A stretch of DNA of 64,000 nucleotides from Exiguobacterium chiriqhucha RW-2 (GCF_000416965.1 NZ_ATCL01000008.1:1-64000); one strand, 5' to 3'; counted from the first letter of the stretch, positions 46,921 to 57,419 are shown. Notes: generated by a model not told the origin, from the letters alone. Numbers and translations are program-made.

Positions 46921-49092
46921 TCAACGATTAATGACAAGCCGTTGGCGTTGATCACTTAACAATGGTGAAAATTCATTCGTCGTATGGATAATTACTTCAT
47001 GCAATGCTCGAGTTAATGAAACATATAACCGTCTAGCTTCCTTGGCGTCTTCCGGGTAGGTACTTTCATTGACATCTAGTAAAAGAACCGCATCAAATTC
47101 CATCCCACGAAGATAATCAATTGTTGAGATAATGATTTGATCATTGACCTTTGTCGTCTCCGAACGGATCAATTGAGTCTCGAGCTGTAATTTAGAATGA
47201 AGGAATGAAGCTCGTTCCATCGTCGGTGTAATAATGCAAATTGAAAATCCTTCATTCTGCCATTGTCGAAGTAGAGTTCTTAATTCGTTACTCTTTTTCG
47301 TGCGTAAATAAGTGACAGGTTTTCCTGTCCGATCAAATGGATCAATCCACGATGTGTCGTGTCCTGCATCATGTAAAATTTCTTTCGCTACTTTTACAAT
47401 CGGCTTCGCCGTACGGAACGTTTTTGTTAAGTACTCGATTGTCCAATTCGATTCTCCATGTGTTTTAACTGGTTCCCATGACGCCATTTCGAGCGATCGA
47501 TAGCTTTGGAGCGTATCACCAAACACCGTCATCCCGTGACACAGCTTCTCGAGTACGAAAATGTCGAGTGGTCGAAGCGTCTGTCCCTCATCGACAAAAA
47601 GATGACTCCACTTGTCCGGATATCCGTTCGTTTCGTAATGAAGATACATCCAGAAGAAACAGTCGAGCTCAGTCGGACGTTTCAACTTGTGCCACATCTC
47701 TAACAGTTCTTCTGACTGGGTCTTCTTGAGATAAACAAGACGGCCAGGTTGCTTCATGATTGACCAAATCGTCGCAGCCTCCAGCTGGGTCGTCTTCTTC
47801 CAAAAGTCGATTAATCGAAGATGCTCTCGTTTTTCACGGGCCAGTTGGCGCTTCATATTTTCTTGCATGATCTGTTCAAGCGTGCGAGTTTTCGTCGAAT
47901 CTAAATCCCCGCTCCATCTCTGCATATCCGTAATTAGCTCGTTCTCATACTTCTCTTTATTCAAGATAGCTGTTCGTTCAGACTCACTGCGCATCATTTG
48001 TAAAATGCGTTCTGTTTGTGCAGGACCTGGTCGTTCTTGTCCAAACCAAATGGCTAACGCCCGCTCGTGTAAATCCCCTAACGCTTTAATCGGCTCATAT
48101 CGTCGAAGCAACACAGCAACGTCGTCGTACCACTCCTCAATTGCCGCATCCGCCCATTCGAATAGATCGTGCCCTTGATATAACGGAAGGAGTTCTTGAA
48201 CGATGCTCGCGGTGAAGTCTTTAGACGACCCTGTCTTTAACCATTCATCAAACGCCATCGTCGACACCGATTGAATTTGTAAATGCTCCGCGTCCTTCAA
48301 TAGTTGATGAATCGTCGCCTCATTCGGAGCTAAATAAAGCATCTTCCGACGTTCGTCTTGATACTGTAAATAAGACATACGGTGCAGCGCCGTCAACGAC
48401 TTTCCGGTCCCGGCCGCCCCTTGGACAATCATATATGTATTCACTGGCGCCTGGATGATGTGGTTCTGTTCGGCTTGCCGTGTCGCAATGAATCCGTCGA
48501 TAGAGCGATCTTTTTGTTTCTTCGTCAACTCTTGCTCCATAAAACTCTGTTGTGGGACGTCAGCCACCGTCGACGGCTTTTTGAATGTCGATTTGATTTG
48601 CTCGGTAAATCGTTTTGTCAGTGAGCTCGATTGCCGTTTTGGAGCACGACGATGATTTGCCTGAACGACACGTCGCTGTCTTCGATCAAGCTCGAGCTGA
48701 GTCATCCCGACGATATCACCACCTGTCGTCTCAATCGTTTCCCCGTTAAACATGGACGCACGCATCGCCATCTCACTTCGCCAATCTAGGACGAGCGGAA
48801 TCTCAGGTGAACGAGGGTGCGCCACTCCAAACTTTCCGACCGGATAAATCTCTTCTTCACCTTCATCCTCAATCACGAATGTGAATGAATACAACTCTTT
48901 CAGCGCGTCTTTGTAACGTTGTCGTTCCTGTGCACTTTCTGATTGACGTGAATGCCCCCGCATGTCAATCATTTCATAGTCGCTTGACTCAAGACCTGGT
49001 TTGTCACCAGCTGTCTTCCCATTTAGATGAGATTCAATGACCATACAGAAATGATCAAGTCGTTGCTGCTCATTTTCTAAAACCGCCTTCAT
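46921..49092 (-). CDS. helD: HelD-like UvrD/PcrA-family ATPase
   Basis: A 723-residue superfamily I ATPase of the HelD type, which binds RNA polymerase and recycles stalled complexes. It has an N-terminal coiled coil (residues about 1-90), then LVLDWRSEMAMRASMFNG, Walker A QGAAGTGKSLTALHRMSYL near residue 230, and WSHLFVDEGQTLRPLDIFVL as Walker B. C-terminal motifs are STIDYLRGMEFDAVLLLDV and LYVSLTRALHEVIIH. The domain order fits HelD and not a UvrD helicase. No partner gene is adjacent. Confidence 0.9.
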   Translation of the reverse strand: MKAVLENEQQRLDHFCMVIESHLNGKTAGDKPGLESSDYEMIDMRGHSRQSESAQERQRYKDALKELYSFTFVIEDEGEEEIYPVGKFGVAHPRSPEIPLVLDWRSEMAMRASMFNGETIETTGGDIVGMTQLELDRRQRRVVQANHRRAPKRQSSSLTKRFTEQIKSTFKKPSTVADVPQQSFMEQELTKKQKDRSIDGFIATRQAEQNHIIQAPVNTYMIVQGAAGTGKSLTALHRMSYLQYQDERRKMLYLAPNEATIHQLLKDAEHLQIQSVSTMAFDEWLKTGSSKDFTASIVQELLPLYQGHDLFEWADAAIEEWYDDVAVLLRRYEPIKALGDLHERALAIWFGQERPGPAQTERILQMMRSESERTAILNKEKYENELITDMQRWSGDLDSTKTRTLEQIMQENMKRQLAREKREHLRLIDFWKKTTQLEAATIWSIMKQPGRLVYLKKTQSEELLEMWHKLKRPTELDCFFWMYLHYETNGYPDKWSHLFVDEGQTLRPLDIFVLEKLCHGMTVFGDTLQSYRSLEMASWEPVKTHGESNWTIEYLTKTFRTAKPIVKVAKEILHDAGHDTSWIDPFDRTGKPVTYLRTKKSNELRTLLRQWQNEGFSICIITPTMERASFLHSKLQLETQLIRSETTKVNDQIIISTIDYLRGMEFDAVLLLDVNESTYPEDAKEARRLYVSLTRALHEVIIHTTNEFSPLLSDQRQRLVINR

Positions 49093-49324
49093 GCCTTACA
49101 CCCCTACATTATTTGATATCCTCATTTTACCAAATGTTATACTTATCAACTTTTCACTTTTCATAAAAAAGGTAAATTCTCTAAGGTGAGTGATATAACT
49201 AGGAGTTCAATCGGTATGATTTTTTATAGGGAAGTATGTTTTGAGTCTTCACAATCTGCATTCCAAAGCTTTTCTTTATTAAGGTTCATAAATGGTATAC
49301 TCCAACTAAAAAGGGAGGGATTCG

Positions 49325-50311
49325 GTGTTTACGTTCGACAACGTCTCTGTTCGCCAACAAGACACGCTCATCCTTGAAAATATCTCGTTCACCATCAATC
49401 CAGGTGAAATCGCAGCCATCCACTGCGGCGTCACTTCCCGGGAAATATTGTTCGCATTATTGACTGACTCGCACGCGAACTACTCCGGTACCATCGATAC
49501 AGCGAATCGTACGCTCTCTGTCTTCTCCATTCGTGACGGATTGTATGACCGGCTGACTGTCGAGGAGTACTTGCGATTTACGCACACGCTTTACGAATCG
49601 ACGGAATCGCTGGATATCGTCCTGCAAACCGTTCAACTCACCCCATATCGGAACAAACGATTGAACCGGCTCAGCTTGTCTCTCGTCCGGCGCGTCCAAT
49701 ATGCTGCGCTGCTCTTACATAATCGAGACATTTACGTTCTCGAAGAACCAGATCAAAACGTCGACCAAGAGACACGGCACTTGTTCGCGACCGTCTTGAT
49801 GCAACTGAAGCAGCAACAAAAAGCCATCCTGCTTCTGACGAGCAACATGGAGAGCGCCCTGTTCGTCACGTCGACCGTCTATCGCATCGACCACCGACAT
49901 TTGCGACTACTCGACGTGGAACCGGATGAACCAGATGCGAACGAAGATATCACCCCTGACGTGATGCACGTCCGATTCGAGAAGATTCCAACGAAAGTGA
50001 ATGAGAAAATCGTCTTGCTCGATCCGCCGGAAATTGACTACATCGAGAGCCAGGACGGACAATCCGTATTGCACAGTCAGTCCGAGCAGTTCCCGAGCGT
50101 CTTCACGATGAACGAACTCGAGACGCGTCTGACACCGTACGGCTTCTTCCGCTGTCATCGGTCGTACATCGTGAACCTTCAACGAGTGCGGGAAGTCATC
50201 ACCTATACGAAGAACAGTTTCAGCCTCGTACTCGATGATTCGGCGAAGACTACCATCCCACTCTCGAAGACGAAAATGGCCGAATTGAAGACGATGATCG
50301 GACTCAAATAA
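49325..50311 (+). CDS. Regulator fusing a degenerate ABC ATPase domain to LytTR
   Basis: A 328-residue fusion. Residues 1-200 keep the ABC ATPase fold by sequence pattern, but the Walker A position reads HCGVTSRE (33-40), the signature reads RLSLSLVRRVQYA, Walker B reads IYVLEEPDQNVD, and the switch is TSNMESA, with Asn in place of His. It should not hydrolyse ATP. Residues about 225-328 are a LytTR DNA-binding domain (DYIESQDGQSVLHSQ, YGFFRCHRSYIVNLQRV, SLVLDDSAKTTIPLSKTK). It lies 130 bases before a normal ABC-2 exporter pair, which it very likely controls. The start codon is GTG at 49325, and AAAAAGGGAGGG is the ribosome site. Confidence 0.88.
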   Translation: MFTFDNVSVRQQDTLILENISFTINPGEIAAIHCGVTSREILFALLTDSHANYSGTIDTANRTLSVFSIRDGLYDRLTVEEYLRFTHTLYESTESLDIVLQTVQLTPYRNKRLNRLSLSLVRRVQYAALLLHNRDIYVLEEPDQNVDQETRHLFATVLMQLKQQQKAILLLTSNMESALFVTSTVYRIDHRHLRLLDVEPDEPDANEDITPDVMHVRFEKIPTKVNEKIVLLDPPEIDYIESQDGQSVLHSQSEQFPSVFTMNELETRLTPYGFFRCHRSYIVNLQRVREVITYTKNSFSLVLDDSAKTTIPLSKTKMAELKTMIGLK

Positions 50312-50353
50312 GCTCCATTCGTCGTCTCATTCACTCCACTCGCTCCTCAAAAA

Positions 50354-50403
50354 GCGCCATTTACCGCCATTCTAATGCGCCCACCTCTCCCTCTCGATAT
50401 GAT
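50354..50403 (+). promoter_or_regulatory. One-turn direct repeat and weak promoter before the ABC-2 genes
   Basis: CGCCATT occurs at 50355-50361 and again at 50365-50371, exactly 10 bases apart, with TGCGCC just after. TATGAT at 50398-50403 is a good -10, but the -35 position (50375-50380) reads ATGCGC. A missing -35 next to a direct repeat fits an activator such as a LytTR protein. Confidence 0.55.
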
Positions 50404-50441
50404 GTAAGCAAGCAAGACGACATCGACGAGGAGGAACGAGA

Positions 50442-51290
50442 ATGGACTCAATCATTCAAGTGAACGGATTAAAAAAGCTATTCGGCAATGAAGAGGCGTT
50501 ACGCGACGTGACATTTTCTGTCGGCAAGGGAGAAGTGTTCGGCTTCCTTGGACCGAGTGGATCGGGGAAGACGACGACCATCAAAATCTTGACGTCCCAA
50601 CTCGCTCAGACATCAGGTGACGCAACCGTGTTCGGCGTCCCGGTCTCGGAGTTGAAACAAGAACAGTATCGGAAGCGGATCGGCGTATTGACCGATAACA
50701 GCGGACTGTATACGCGTCTCTCCATCGAAGAAAACTTGCAACTCTATTGCGACCTATACGACGAACCACGCACCCGAATTGATGAAGTACTGCAAACGGT
50801 GAACTTGGCCGGGGAACGCAAAAAACGCATCTCCGCTTTATCACGCGGGATGCTGCAACGGGTGACACTGGCCCGAGCGTTATTACATGAACCGGAATTG
50901 TTGTTTTTAGATGAGCCGACTTCCGCGCTCGACCCGGTCAATTCGCGCCACATTTATAAAGGGATTGAACGATTAAAGGCAAAAGGGACGACGATTTTCT
51001 TGACGACACACGACATGAACGAGGCAGAGGAACTGTGCGACCGCGTCGCGTTCTTGCATCAAGGGGAAATTCAATTGCTCGACGCCCCAAAACAATTGCG
51101 CCGAAAATACGCGAACGGCTCGATGCGCGTCGAACTGCATGACGGGGAAACGGTTGACTTGAAACAAGGAAAAGACGGGGCCGACTGGCTCCATGCACAG
51201 ATGCGCGACCAAAACATCGCGGCCATCCATTCAAACGAGCCGACGCTCGGGGATATCTTTATTGAAGTGACGGGGAGGAAATTATCATGA
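50442..51290 (+). CDS. ABC exporter ATP-binding protein
   Basis: A 282-residue ATPase with intact motifs: Walker [16 protein letters not shown] near residue 37, signature ALSRGMLQRVTLARAL (a variant L-S-R-G-M), Walker B LLFLDEPTSALDP and the switch TTHDMNEAEELC. A C-terminal extension of about 70 residues (SMRVELHDGETVDL) is typical of this exporter group. It overlaps the permease gene by four bases. GAGGAGGAACGAG precedes the ATG. Confidence 0.93.
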   Translation: MDSIIQVNGLKKLFGNEEALRDVTFSVGKGEVFGFLGPSGSGKTTTIKILTSQLAQTSGDATVFGVPVSELKQEQYRKRIGVLTDNSGLYTRLSIEENLQLYCDLYDEPRTRIDEVLQTVNLAGERKKRISALSRGMLQRVTLARALLHEPELLFLDEPTSALDPVNSRHIYKGIERLKAKGTTIFLTTHDMNEAEELCDRVAFLHQGEIQLLDAPKQLRRKYANGSMRVELHDGETVDLKQGKDGADWLHAQMRDQNIAAIHSNEPTLGDIFIEVTGRKLS

Positions 51291-51994
51291 CATTTTCAAT
51301 GAAACGGGCACTCGCCATTTTCCAGAAAGACTATAAAGACTTGTCGCGGAACTTATTCGTCTCCTCGACGTTGATCATGCCGCTGTTCTTCGCCGTCTTC
51401 TATTCACAGCTCGGCGGAGGAGGCATCGACGTAACGTACTTCGTCATCAACATCACGTTCAGTCTCGTCGCGACGTTCGTCCAGTGTGCCTTAATCGCGG
51501 AAGAGAAAGAGAAGAACACGCTCCGCGGGTTGATGTTGTCGCCAGCGAGCACGCTCGACATCTTGCTCGGGAAAAGCGCGCTCACCTTCGTGACGACGCT
51601 CATCCTCATCGCGGCATGCGCTTTCATCATGGGTTACAGTCCTGCGAACCTGCTCGTCATCTCACTCGCCTTGATCGTCTCGACGTTCTTCTATATCGGG
51701 ATTGGGACGATTCTTGGATTGATGACGAAGACGGTCATGGAAGCCTCGCTCATCGTCATGCCGGCGTTCTTCTTCTTCTCGTTCTCTCCGATGTTGTTAG
51801 CGTACGAGGACCGCTTCTCCATTATCGGTCTCCTCGAGTACTTGCCAAACATCGTCTTGATCGACCTCGCGCATCAAATCGAGGCGGGTGCTGGCCTTGG
51901 TGCTGCATGGTTGGAGCTGGTGATTTTGTCTGCCTGGGCGCTCGTTGTGTTCGTTGGGAGTATTGTGATGTATAACCGGAAACAGACGGATTAA
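51287..51994 (+). CDS. ABC-2 type exporter permease
   Basis: A 235-residue membrane protein with six helices and no large extracellular domain. It starts MTFSMKRALAIFQKDYKDLS, with the N-terminal amphipathic segment of the ABC-2 type. EEKEKNTLRGLMLSPAS is the coupling motif after helix 2. It pairs with the ATPase encoded just before. The substrate may be a bacteriocin, lipid or antibiotic, as for other LytTR-linked exporters. Confidence 0.91.
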   Translation: MTFSMKRALAIFQKDYKDLSRNLFVSSTLIMPLFFAVFYSQLGGGGIDVTYFVINITFSLVATFVQCALIAEEKEKNTLRGLMLSPASTLDILLGKSALTFVTTLILIAACAFIMGYSPANLLVISLALIVSTFFYIGIGTILGLMTKTVMEASLIVMPAFFFFSFSPMLLAYEDRFSIIGLLEYLPNIVLIDLAHQIEAGAGLGAAWLELVILSAWALVVFVGSIVMYNRKQTD

Positions 51995-52045
51995 AAAGTA
52001 ATCGTGTAGAAGTGAAGTCACTTCTACACGATTACTTTTTAATGA
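51993..52045. terminator. Strong bidirectional terminator
   Basis: AAAAAGTAATCGTGTAGAAG / CTTCTACACGATTACTTTTT, a near-perfect 22-bp stem with a short loop. The ABC exporter operon and the MFS gene converge here. Confidence 0.9.
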
Positions 52046-52074
52046 GAACCTGTTCTGTTAGTCTATCTAAAAAA

Positions 52075-53292
52075 TCATGATGCTTTCGTGCTTGTCAACG
52101 TCTCTTGGCGGTCCAGTCGATAGCTAGCAAATGCTAACCCAGAGGCGATCAATGCACATAATCCGCCCACCCAAGAAAGATGAATTAGATCACCACTTGT
52201 TACTACGTAACCGCCAATCGTCGCACCTAGTGCGATTCCGACGTTAACGGCTACAGGTGTGAGCGAAGAAGCAAAGTCTTTCGCTGCTGGTGCATAAACT
52301 GTCGCTAAGTTCATTAAATACAATTGAACGGTCGCATTCATGGCATAAATCATGACTGCCATCAGCATGAGACTCATCAGTCCAGCCACAGTTGAACTCA
52401 TCGTAAAGTAAAGTGAACCTAAAATGATTGCTTGAACAATAAATACATAACGTAACTTACTGATTCCGTCACGACTCGCAATTTTCCCGGCTACCACATT
52501 ACTCAAAATCGAGAACGCTCCATACGCTAGTAAAATCATACTCACGTAACTTGTCGGAATATCTAGACCTTGTTCTAAAATTGGTGTGATATACGTGTAA
52601 ATGGTATATGTTCCCGCAATCGAGAAGGTCGGGATAAAGAAAGCTAATAATATTCGTGGATTCGTCAACAATGCGAGTTGATCTTTCAAGGACCCTTTCT
52701 CTACTTTCATTTTTTTCGGAAGAATCAAAATCGCCATAATCAAACTGATGATACCCAACAACGTCGTGAACCAAAATGTAAGTTGCCAGTTTCCAAGTTG
52801 ACCAATCAATGTACCAATTGGAACACCGATTACATTTGAAATTGTAAAGCCCGCAAAAATTAAGGCGATGATTGAGCCCTTTTTATTTTTTGGCATAATG
52901 TCACCGGCTATGCTCATTGATAAGGCAACGAGAACACCACTCACTACTGCCGTAAGGACGCGAGACAAGATTAATAATTCATACGAAGCGGATAACGCAC
53001 TGATGATATTTCCAATGATAAAAATAGAAATCAACGTTAACATTAACGGATATTTTGGGAAACGACTAACAAACGCCGTCAACACCGGTGTCCCGATTGC
53101 ATAGGCAATCGCAAAACCAGACACAAGGGTTCCTGCTGTCGCTAAGCTAATATTTAAATCCAAAGATACTTCCGTCAGTAAGCCAACAATTACAAATTCA
53201 CTCGTCCCCATGACAAACGTCAATAACGTCAGCGTGATCGCCAATACTTTTTGTTTCGTATTCAGTCCTTCTTGATTTAAAGTTCGATCCAT
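52075..53292 (-). CDS. MFS transporter, AraJ/YdhP-like
   Basis: A 405-residue transporter with twelve helices. Elements are VMGTSEFVIVGLLTEVSLDL in helix 1, FVSRFPKYPLM (motif A region) and GFTISNVIGVPIGTLIGQ. This group exports drugs or sugars such as arabinose. Codon use is AT-richer than most genes here, as is that of the ArsR gene upstream. I chose the ATG at 53292, after GAGGTGAT. An ArsR-type operator lies just upstream. Confidence 0.92.
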   Translation of the reverse strand: MDRTLNQEGLNTKQKVLAITLTLLTFVMGTSEFVIVGLLTEVSLDLNISLATAGTLVSGFAIAYAIGTPVLTAFVSRFPKYPLMLTLISIFIIGNIISALSASYELLILSRVLTAVVSGVLVALSMSIAGDIMPKNKKGSIIALIFAGFTISNVIGVPIGTLIGQLGNWQLTFWFTTLLGIISLIMAILILPKKMKVEKGSLKDQLALLTNPRILLAFFIPTFSIAGTYTIYTYITPILEQGLDIPTSYVSMILLAYGAFSILSNVVAGKIASRDGISKLRYVFIVQAIILGSLYFTMSSTVAGLMSLMLMAVMIYAMNATVQLYLMNLATVYAPAAKDFASSLTPVAVNVGIALGATIGGYVVTSGDLIHLSWVGGLCALIASGLAFASYRLDRQETLTSTKAS

Positions 53293-53320
53293 CGGTATCA
53301 CCTCTGTTTTTTATATAGAT

Positions 53321-53340
53321 ATATCTAGAAATGTCGATAT
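53321..53340. promoter_or_regulatory. ArsR-type operator before the MFS gene
   Basis: ATATCTAGAAATGTCGATAT resembles the palindrome before the ArsR gene. The outer ATATC and GATAT arms match. Confidence 0.55.
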
Positions 53341-53367
53341 TAGTAATCAAAAAAAGACATTCGGCTC

Positions 53368-53691
53368 TCAAATTTCTTCTTCGATAAACTTTGAGATTTT
53401 CGCCAATGTCTCTTCATTTCGTCTGTAATAAGTCCATTGTCCATAGCGAACAGCTTCTAACAATCCCGCTTTTTGCATAAGGGACAAGTAATGGGAAACG
53501 GTCGATTGAGATAAGTTCACCTTTTCTTGAATATCCCCAACACAGACACCACCTTTAATGCTGACCTCCTTTGGTAAATGGGCTTGCTGAGCAGGGAAGT
53601 TTTTCTCAGGTTCTCGTAACCATTTCAAAATATTAAGACGAGTTTCGTTTGATAATGCCTTAAAAATATCTAAAACATTTAAGTTATCCAT
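53368..53691 (-). CDS. ArsR-family transcriptional regulator
   Basis: A 107-residue winged-helix repressor. The recognition region is VGDIQEKVNLSQSTVSHYLSLMQKAGLLE (about residues 52-80), with RYGQWTYYRRNEETL as the wing. The N-terminal ALSNETRLNILKWL is typical. A single Cys near GGVCVGD is present, but there is no full metal-binding set like that of ArsR or CzrA, so a small organic ligand or redox signal is possible. It is the first gene of an operon with the MFS transporter. Confidence 0.9.
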   Translation of the reverse strand: MDNLNVLDIFKALSNETRLNILKWLREPEKNFPAQQAHLPKEVSIKGGVCVGDIQEKVNLSQSTVSHYLSLMQKAGLLEAVRYGQWTYYRRNEETLAKISKFIEEEI

Positions 53692-53702
53692 GTCTTTATC
53701 CT

Positions 53703-53722
53703 ATATCGATTTAATTCGATAT
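53703..53722. promoter_or_regulatory. ArsR operator, autoregulatory
   Basis: ATATCGATTTAATTCGATAT is a 20-base palindrome with one mismatched pair, 12 bases upstream of the ArsR start. Confidence 0.7.
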
Positions 53723-53744
53723 GTCTAGTAAATCGATTGTGAAT

Positions 53745-53784
53745 AAAAAAATCTCCAATAAGTTCATAGAACTAACTGGAGATT
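53745..53784 (-). terminator. Terminator of the groE operon
   Basis: AATCTCCAGTTAGTTC and its complement GAACTTATTGGAGATT form a stem on the minus strand, followed by TTTTTTATT. Confidence 0.75.
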
Positions 53785-53878
53785 CTCTCAAAAGCTATAG
53801 ATTGTTTAAACGACCAACTTAGCCATTTTTGTTTCAATCATTCACGAACTCTCTAATTTAGAGGTTCAGGCGTATGAC

Positions 53879-55522
<1,644 letters not shown>

Positions 55523-55562
55523 TCATTTCCCCCTAGAAAAAGTTTTTGAAGAATGGTGAGTC

Positions 55563-55847
55563 TTAGCCTACGATTGCGAGAATGTCGCTCTCTCGAACGA
55601 TTAAGTATTCTTTGCCTTCATGCTTCACTTCGGTACCCGCGTACTTCGAGTAGATGACCAAATCATTTTCTTTGACGTCGAGCGCGATCCGCTCACCTTG
55701 GTCCGTGACGCGGCCTGTACCGACTGCGAGGACGCGTCCTTGTTGCGGCTTCTCTTTCGCCGTGTCAGGAAGCACGATGCCTCCGATCGTCTTTTCTTCT
55801 TTCTCCACGACTTCGATGATGACGCGATCGCCTAGTGGTTTTAACAT
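55563..55847 (-). CDS. groES: Co-chaperonin GroES (Hsp10)
   Basis: A 94-residue co-chaperonin starting [20 protein letters not shown], with the mobile loop [16 protein letters not shown] and the C-terminal [11 protein letters not shown]. It caps the GroEL ring. I chose the ATG at 55847, with GAGGAGG upstream; longer frames run into the CIRCE region. Both genes are transcribed from a promoter at 55932-55960. Confidence 0.98.
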   Translation of the reverse strand: MLKPLGDRVIIEVVEKEEKTIGGIVLPDTAKEKPQQGRVLAVGTGRVTDQGERIALDVKENDLVIYSKYAGTEVKHEGKEYLIVRESDILAIVG

Positions 55848-55896
55848 AGAAAAAACCTCCTCCGAATATGAATGATGTATCGTTGAATCGTAAGTT

Positions 55897-55923
55897 TTAG
55901 CACTCATCAAAAAGGAGTGCTAA
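55897..55923. promoter_or_regulatory. CIRCE element (HrcA operator)
   Basis: TTAGCACTC-N9-GAGTGCTAA, the perfect CIRCE consensus, lies between the promoter and groES. HrcA binds it to repress groESL until heat stress. Confidence 0.98.
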
Positions 55924-55931
55924 CATTGATT

Positions 55932-55960
55932 AGTGTAGTATGAGACGCCTGAAAATGCAA
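55932..55960 (-). promoter_or_regulatory. Sigma-A promoter of groESL
   Basis: On the minus strand TTGCAT and TACACT are 17 bases apart. CIRCE begins nine bases downstream of the -10 element, so it overlaps the start of transcription. Confidence 0.75.
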
Positions 55961-56060
55961 GCGGGAACATCGAAAAAATGCTCCCACTCGCGGTCAAGAG
56001 ACCTTATTTGATACAATGGTCAAAAGGAACGTTGACTCTTAGGAATAAGGACGTGTTCAA

Positions 56061-56756
56061 TTGGCTACACTAAACTCAAACCAATCGATAAATACCCGTT
56101 TTTCGATGGCGCCTAACATTCGGATTCGGCATATCATCCCGATTCTGCTCTACGCGTTTGTTCAATTCTTTCCGGTATTGATTAGCGGAGTGCGTCCGGA
56201 ATGGATCACGCCGACGGCAACTGGACTTTGGTTCGCTATCGGATTCAGCTTGACGATCATCATCTCGGTCGTCTTGCTGTGGCCCGACTTGAAGCTATAT
56301 AAACAGCAAGGCATCCAGTCGAACTTGAACGATACGGTCAAATGGATCGGACTCGGGATTCTCATGCAATACGGGCTCGTCATCGTCGCCAACTTGATTG
56401 AGACGTGGATCTCAGGTGATGTCATGGGGTCACAGAACACCGAACAAATTGCGGATATCGTCCGGCTCGTCCCAGTCATGACGCTCTCAGTCGTCTTACT
56501 CGGACCGATTATGGAAGAGATTCTGTTCCGTCACATCTTGTTCGGCAACTTGAGCGCCCGCTTCGGGTTCTGGATTGCGTTCGCGGTCAGCTCGCTCTTG
56601 TTCGCGCTCATCCACGGTGACAACAAGATTCTCGTTTACGTGGCGATGAGCTTCGCCTTCACGGTCGCTTACGCCAAGACGCGTCGCTTGATCGTACCGA
56701 TCGCGATTCACGCGTTTAACAACGCGCTCGTCATGGTCGTATTATTCTTAATGTAG
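56061..56756 (+). CDS. ydiL: CPBP-family membrane protease-like protein, YdiL
   Basis: A 231-residue membrane protein of the CPBP (Abi, CaaX protease-like) family. The signature is LLGPIMEEILFRHILFG (E-E-x-x-x-R, about residue 153), then LLFALIHGD and IAIHAFNNALVM with the two catalytic-type His. About seven helices are present. Such proteins cleave or bind peptides and often give bacteriocin self-immunity. In Bacillus subtilis ydiL lies next to groES, and the same order is kept here. The start is TTG, preceded by AAGGA. Confidence 0.88.
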   Translation: MATLNSNQSINTRFSMAPNIRIRHIIPILLYAFVQFFPVLISGVRPEWITPTATGLWFAIGFSLTIIISVVLLWPDLKLYKQQGIQSNLNDTVKWIGLGILMQYGLVIVANLIETWISGDVMGSQNTEQIADIVRLVPVMTLSVVLLGPIMEEILFRHILFGNLSARFGFWIAFAVSSLLFALIHGDNKILVYVAMSFAFTVAYAKTRRLIVPIAIHAFNNALVMVVLFLM

Positions 56757-56772
56757 AAATGAGGTGGCATTG

Positions 56773-56982
56773 ATGCCGCGACACTTAAAAGTTATGTTTT
56801 TGTTCAGTCTCTCGTTCGGGATTCTGTTCACCGTCCTCGCCTACTACTCGGTGCAAGAGTACGGCTTCAGCTTCTGGACGTACTTCATCATCGCCGTAGC
56901 CGCGTATGACTTCTTCAAGGTGTATCAGATTTTAACACTCGCCCGAAAAGCGAAAAAAGAAAAGACCGATAAATCGGCATAA
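56773..56982 (+). CDS. ydiK: DUF4305-type small membrane protein, YdiK
   Basis: A 69-residue protein with two membrane helices (VMFLFSLSFGILFTVLAYYS, then FWTYFIIAVAAYDFFKVYQI) and a basic tail (ARKAKKEKTDKSA). Its place beside a ydiL-type gene matches Bacillus ydiK, as do its length and tail. I chose the ATG at 56773, eight bases after GAGG. It is in an operon with ydiL, and a terminator follows. Its function is unknown. Confidence 0.82.
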   Translation: MPRHLKVMFLFSLSFGILFTVLAYYSVQEYGFSFWTYFIIAVAAYDFFKVYQILTLARKAKKEKTDKSA

Positions 56983-56983
56983 C

Positions 56984-57014
56984 GAAAAGACCAAGCGCGC
57001 AGCTTGGTCTTTTT
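56984..57014. terminator. Bidirectional terminator
   Basis: AAAAGACCAAGC / GCTTGGTCTTTT stem with a GCGCA loop and a T run. Confidence 0.85.
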
Positions 57015-57403
57015 TAGTGTCGAATCACGTTGGACTTATCACTCAACTCGTCTCGATACACGCTCCGAATGAACAATCCGTTCAGCGTCAATCCGATACC
57101 TAGAACGAGATAAATCATATCAAGCAACGGCACGCGTGGCTCATCAAAGAAAATGACACTGATGATAAACACGAGCATGAGGCCCATACCGAACCATGTC
57201 ACGAGTGACTGGTTGACAGCGGCACGAATCGTCACATTCGTTTCTTTGTCGAGCTTGCTCAATTGCTGTTCATAGTAAGCCGATAACGTGACGCCGAATC
57301 CAGTCGCAGCAATCCACACCACTTCCCCGTTCCAAAACCCCAGACCGAACAAGACAGGCCATCCTATCAATAACACGATAAACCAGTTTCGGGTCAGCTT
57401 CAT
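57014..57403 (-). CDS. Small four-helix membrane protein, distant family member
   Basis: A 129-residue protein with MKLTRNWFIVLLIGWPVLFG at the start. Two membrane pairs are split by a polar loop EQQLSKLDKETNVTIRAAVN, and the tail reads RDELSDKSNVIRH. The layout is that of the family at 2.4-4.7 kb and 33-44 kb, but the N-terminal charged helix is short and no D-P-E-H tail remains. I chose the ATG at 57403, after GAGGGAG. It follows the SgrR-like gene on the same strand. Confidence 0.7.
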   Translation of the reverse strand: MKLTRNWFIVLLIGWPVLFGLGFWNGEVVWIAATGFGVTLSAYYEQQLSKLDKETNVTIRAAVNQSLVTWFGMGLMLVFIISVIFFDEPRVPLLDMIYLVLGIGLTLNGLFIRSVYRDELSDKSNVIRH

Positions 57404-57419
57404 TTTTCTCCCTCTTTCT

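Noticed and set aside
46921-49092. UvrD/PcrA DNA helicase
   Set aside because: The N-terminal coiled coil and the late Walker A (near residue 230) fit HelD better than a repair helicase.
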